A stretch of 14,950 bases of DNA, from the NCBI GenBank assembly GCA_002345925.1, contig DDWM01000006.1:1343-16292 (forward strand). The letters are read 5' to 3'. The notes under the pieces were generated by a model. The model did no database searches. It worked only from the letters and a program-made list of their open reading frames with translations, and was not told the origin of the DNA. The position numbers and the translations under genes are program-made. This DNA comes from Actinobacteria bacterium UBA2286 (lineage in GTDB: Bacteria; Actinomycetota; Coriobacteriia; Anaerosomatales; Anaerosomataceae). This document shows, in pieces, positions 13,343-14,950 of the stretch (positions within the stretch are counted from its first letter, which is position 1; every line of letters starts with the position of its first letter).

Positions 13343-14235
13343 TGATCGACGGACGCACGCGCCCTGCCGGTGTCGTCGGGTGGCCGATAGACCACACTCT
13401 GTCCCCGGCGATGCACAACGCCGCCTATGAGGATATGGGCCTCAACTGGGTCTACCTTCCTCTGGCGGTTCCTGATGCTGGCGCTCTTGTGCGGTTTACC
13501 GACGCCGCCAGGTCGTTACCGTTTGTGGGCTTCAACGTGACGATGCCTCATAAGCAGTCCATCCTTCAGCTTTGCGACGAGGTCGCGATGCTTGCTCAGA
13601 TGGCTGGAGCGGTCAACGCTGTTCACTGCGTTGGCGGCCGTCTCATCGGCTACAACACCGACAGCCGCGGCTTGCTCGAGTCTCTCGCGGAAGAAACGGA
13701 TTTCGTTCCGGAGGGGAAGCGAGTCGTGCTCCTTGGGGCGGGAGGCGCTGCCGGAGCCGCGGTGGCCAGTTTCATTCTTGGAAAGGCCGCGCACCTGACG
13801 GTAGTGAACCGGGACTTGGAGCGCGCAGGCGTGCTTCAGGAGCGGGTGTCGCGTTATCTGCGCGGCATGGAGCTTGAGACGACAACACCAACGACAGGCG
13901 CCGAGGCGGCAATCGCTCAGGCTGACCTTGTCGTCAATGCTACTTCGTTGGGGATGAAACCGGGCGACGAGAGCCCTGTGCCGGTAGAGTGGCTGCATTC
14001 AGCGCTCACGGTATACGACATGGTCTATTGCACATCTCGCACGGCGTTGATCGCCGGTGCCGAGGCCGCTGGTGCTCAAGCAGTCGGAGGGCTCGGCATG
14101 CTTGTCGCCCAGGGGGCTTTGGCAATCGACATCTGGACCGAGAACGCTCAATTGAGAGCGCCACGAACGGTCATGCGGCAGGCTGCGGAGGCCGCGCTTG
14201 CTCGTGACGAGGCCGAAGGCGGGGACATATCGTGA
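13339..14235 (+). CDS. aroE: Shikimate dehydrogenase (NADP+)
   Basis: This enzyme reduces 3-dehydroshikimate to shikimate with NADPH, the fourth step of the shikimate pathway. It has 298 residues. Substrate-side motifs are GWPIDHTLSPAMHNAAY (14-30, shikimate-binding serines) and NVTMPHK with catalytic Lys72. The partner Asp108 lies in YNTDSRG, where most family members have NTDG. The nucleotide side has GAGGAAGA (133-140) and NRDLERA (157-163), the basic motif that selects NADP. NATSLGM and GGLGMLVAQGALA near the end are typical. The GTG at 13339 overlaps the yqeG stop and lies 10 bases after AGAGGAG; the ATG at 13342 is a possible alternative. The C-terminus extends about 10 residues past the last conserved helix. 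Confidence 0.95.
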   Translation: MMIDGRTRPAGVVGWPIDHTLSPAMHNAAYEDMGLNWVYLPLAVPDAGALVRFTDAARSLPFVGFNVTMPHKQSILQLCDEVAMLAQMAGAVNAVHCVGGRLIGYNTDSRGLLESLAEETDFVPEGKRVVLLGAGGAAGAAVASFILGKAAHLTVVNRDLERAGVLQERVSRYLRGMELETTTPTTGAEAAIAQADLVVNATSLGMKPGDESPVPVEWLHSALTVYDMVYCTSRTALIAGAEAAGAQAVGGLGMLVAQGALAIDIWTENAQLRAPRTVMRQAAEAALARDEAEGGDIS

Positions 14236-14950
14236 CCGCTGCCTCGGGAAAGAGACTCGGCAAGGTTCTTGTGCAGTCGGGTCTGATCACACAGGAGCAA
14301 ATGGAGACCGCCATTGCGGTGACCGACGGTCGCTCACTTACTGCGGTGCTGGTTGACCAGAAGATCACAAGTGAGACTGACATTGCGCAGGCGGTTGCAA
14401 CCAGCATGGGACTCGATTTCGTCGATCTCGCAGGCTACGAGATCGATCCTGCTGCTGCGATGCTCCTGTCAAACGAACTTGCACGCCGCCATATGGTTCT
14501 GCCAATCAAGATTCAAGACGACGAGCTGGTTGTCGCGATGGCAGACCCTGCCAACATATTCGCCATCGACGATCTGAGAATCGTCACCGGTTATGAGATT
14601 CGTCCGGTGGTCTCCACCGAGAGCGATGTCATCGCTGTCGTCGAGAAGTTCGCCACCATGAACCAGAACGTCGATCAGATGGTCGGCGACCTGGGTGGTT
14701 CTTCAGCCGAGGCGGATCGTGAAGCAGAAGAGGCCGCCGAGGAAGAAGAGGCGCCTGTCGCCAAGTTGATGAACTTGATCATCACCGAGGCGATTCGACA
14801 GGGAGCTGGCGACATCTACGTTGAGCCGCTCGAGGATGAACTCCGGGTTCGCTATCGCATTGACGGTGTGTGCCAGGAAGTCATGCGGAGCCCGGGAAAG
14901 CTCCATCGCCAGCTGCTCAGCCGTATCAAGATCGCATCGGGAATGGATAT
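14232..14950 (+). CDS. pilB: Type IV pilus assembly / type II secretion ATPase PilB/GspE, N-terminal part (cut by window end)
   Basis: This ATPase drives pilin polymerisation (or pseudopilus assembly) from the cytoplasmic side. Translation from GTG 14232, overlapping the aroE stop as GTGA, is open for 239 codons to the window end. No ATG occurs in this frame before codon 24. The MshEN-like N-terminal domain (about 1-145) contains RLGKVLVQSGLITQEQ, a second half beginning DIAQAVATSMGLDFVDL, and VAMADPANIFAIDDL. A strongly acidic linker (159-174, EADREAEEAAEEEEAP) leads into the N2 domain: VAKLMNLIITEAIRQGAGDIYVEP and RVRYRIDGVCQEV. Walker A and the rest lie beyond the window. The motif usually written as (A/G)SDIHIEP reads GAGDIYVEP here. 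An in vitro function cannot be inferred; PilB is preferred over GspE because of the likely pilus cluster context in relatives. Confidence 0.9.
   Translation, partial: MTAASGKRLGKVLVQSGLITQEQMETAIAVTDGRSLTAVLVDQKITSETDIAQAVATSMGLDFVDLAGYEIDPAAAMLLSNELARRHMVLPIKIQDDELVVAMADPANIFAIDDLRIVTGYEIRPVVSTESDVIAVVEKFATMNQNVDQMVGDLGGSSAEADREAEEAAEEEEAPVAKLMNLIITEAIRQGAGDIYVEPLEDELRVRYRIDGVCQEVMRSPGKLHRQLLSRIKIASGMD

Noticed and set aside
1..14950. Mobile elements, CRISPR arrays, tRNA genes or toxin-antitoxin pairs
   Set aside because: No transposase or integrase, spaced direct repeats, tRNA cloverleaf or toxin-antitoxin-like gene pair was seen; the anti-sigma/sigma pair is the only antagonist-type couple.

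Overview
The window is a gene-dense stretch, all on the + strand, from a GC-rich bacterium. It most resembles a deep-branching actinobacterium of the Coriobacteriia type, for example the environmental, pilus-bearing lineages. This is inferred from gene order and protein character, not from a database search. The order aspS ... rarA ... DUF948 ... alaS-ruvX-mltG ... aroE is the actinobacterial arrangement. Two pairings recall Firmicutes instead: a 6S-like RNA between aspS and rarA, and yqeG beside aroE. No mobile elements, CRISPR arrays, tRNAs or rRNAs were seen.

Layout. Positions 1-1366 hold the C-terminal part of aspartyl-tRNA synthetase and a 99-aa membrane protein. Positions 1367-1600 form the only long non-coding gap; it contains a structured RNA that I call 6S RNA (about 1399-1575), preceded by a promoter-like -10 inside an imperfect palindrome. 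Positions 1601-3414 hold a lipoprotein with a thioredoxin-like C-terminal part but no CXXC, and the clamp-loader-like ATPase RarA. Positions 3505-5058 hold a DUF948 membrane protein, an RsbW-like anti-sigma factor whose ATP-binding motifs are gone, and a SigB/SigF-type sigma factor. Positions 5060-10473 hold an AI-2E/PerM-family membrane protein, alaS, ruvX and mltG. Positions 10478-12803 hold an ABC-2 ATPase, its permease and a membrane-anchored repeat protein. Positions 12815-14950 hold a YqeG-family HAD phosphatase, aroE and the first 239 codons of a PilB/GspE-type pilus ATPase, cut by the window end.

From the anti-sigma gene onward, neighbouring genes overlap by 4 bases or are separated by 1-11 bases. 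This points to one long, translationally coupled transcription unit. It combines stress-sigma control, translation (alaS), Holliday-junction/rRNA processing (ruvX), peptidoglycan synthesis termination (mltG), export, shikimate synthesis and pilus assembly. Most genes are ordinary housekeeping ones. The points most worth a second look are the 6S RNA candidate, the anti-sigma factor without a recognisable nucleotide site, and the three-gene ABC/repeat-protein module set between mltG and yqeG-aroE.
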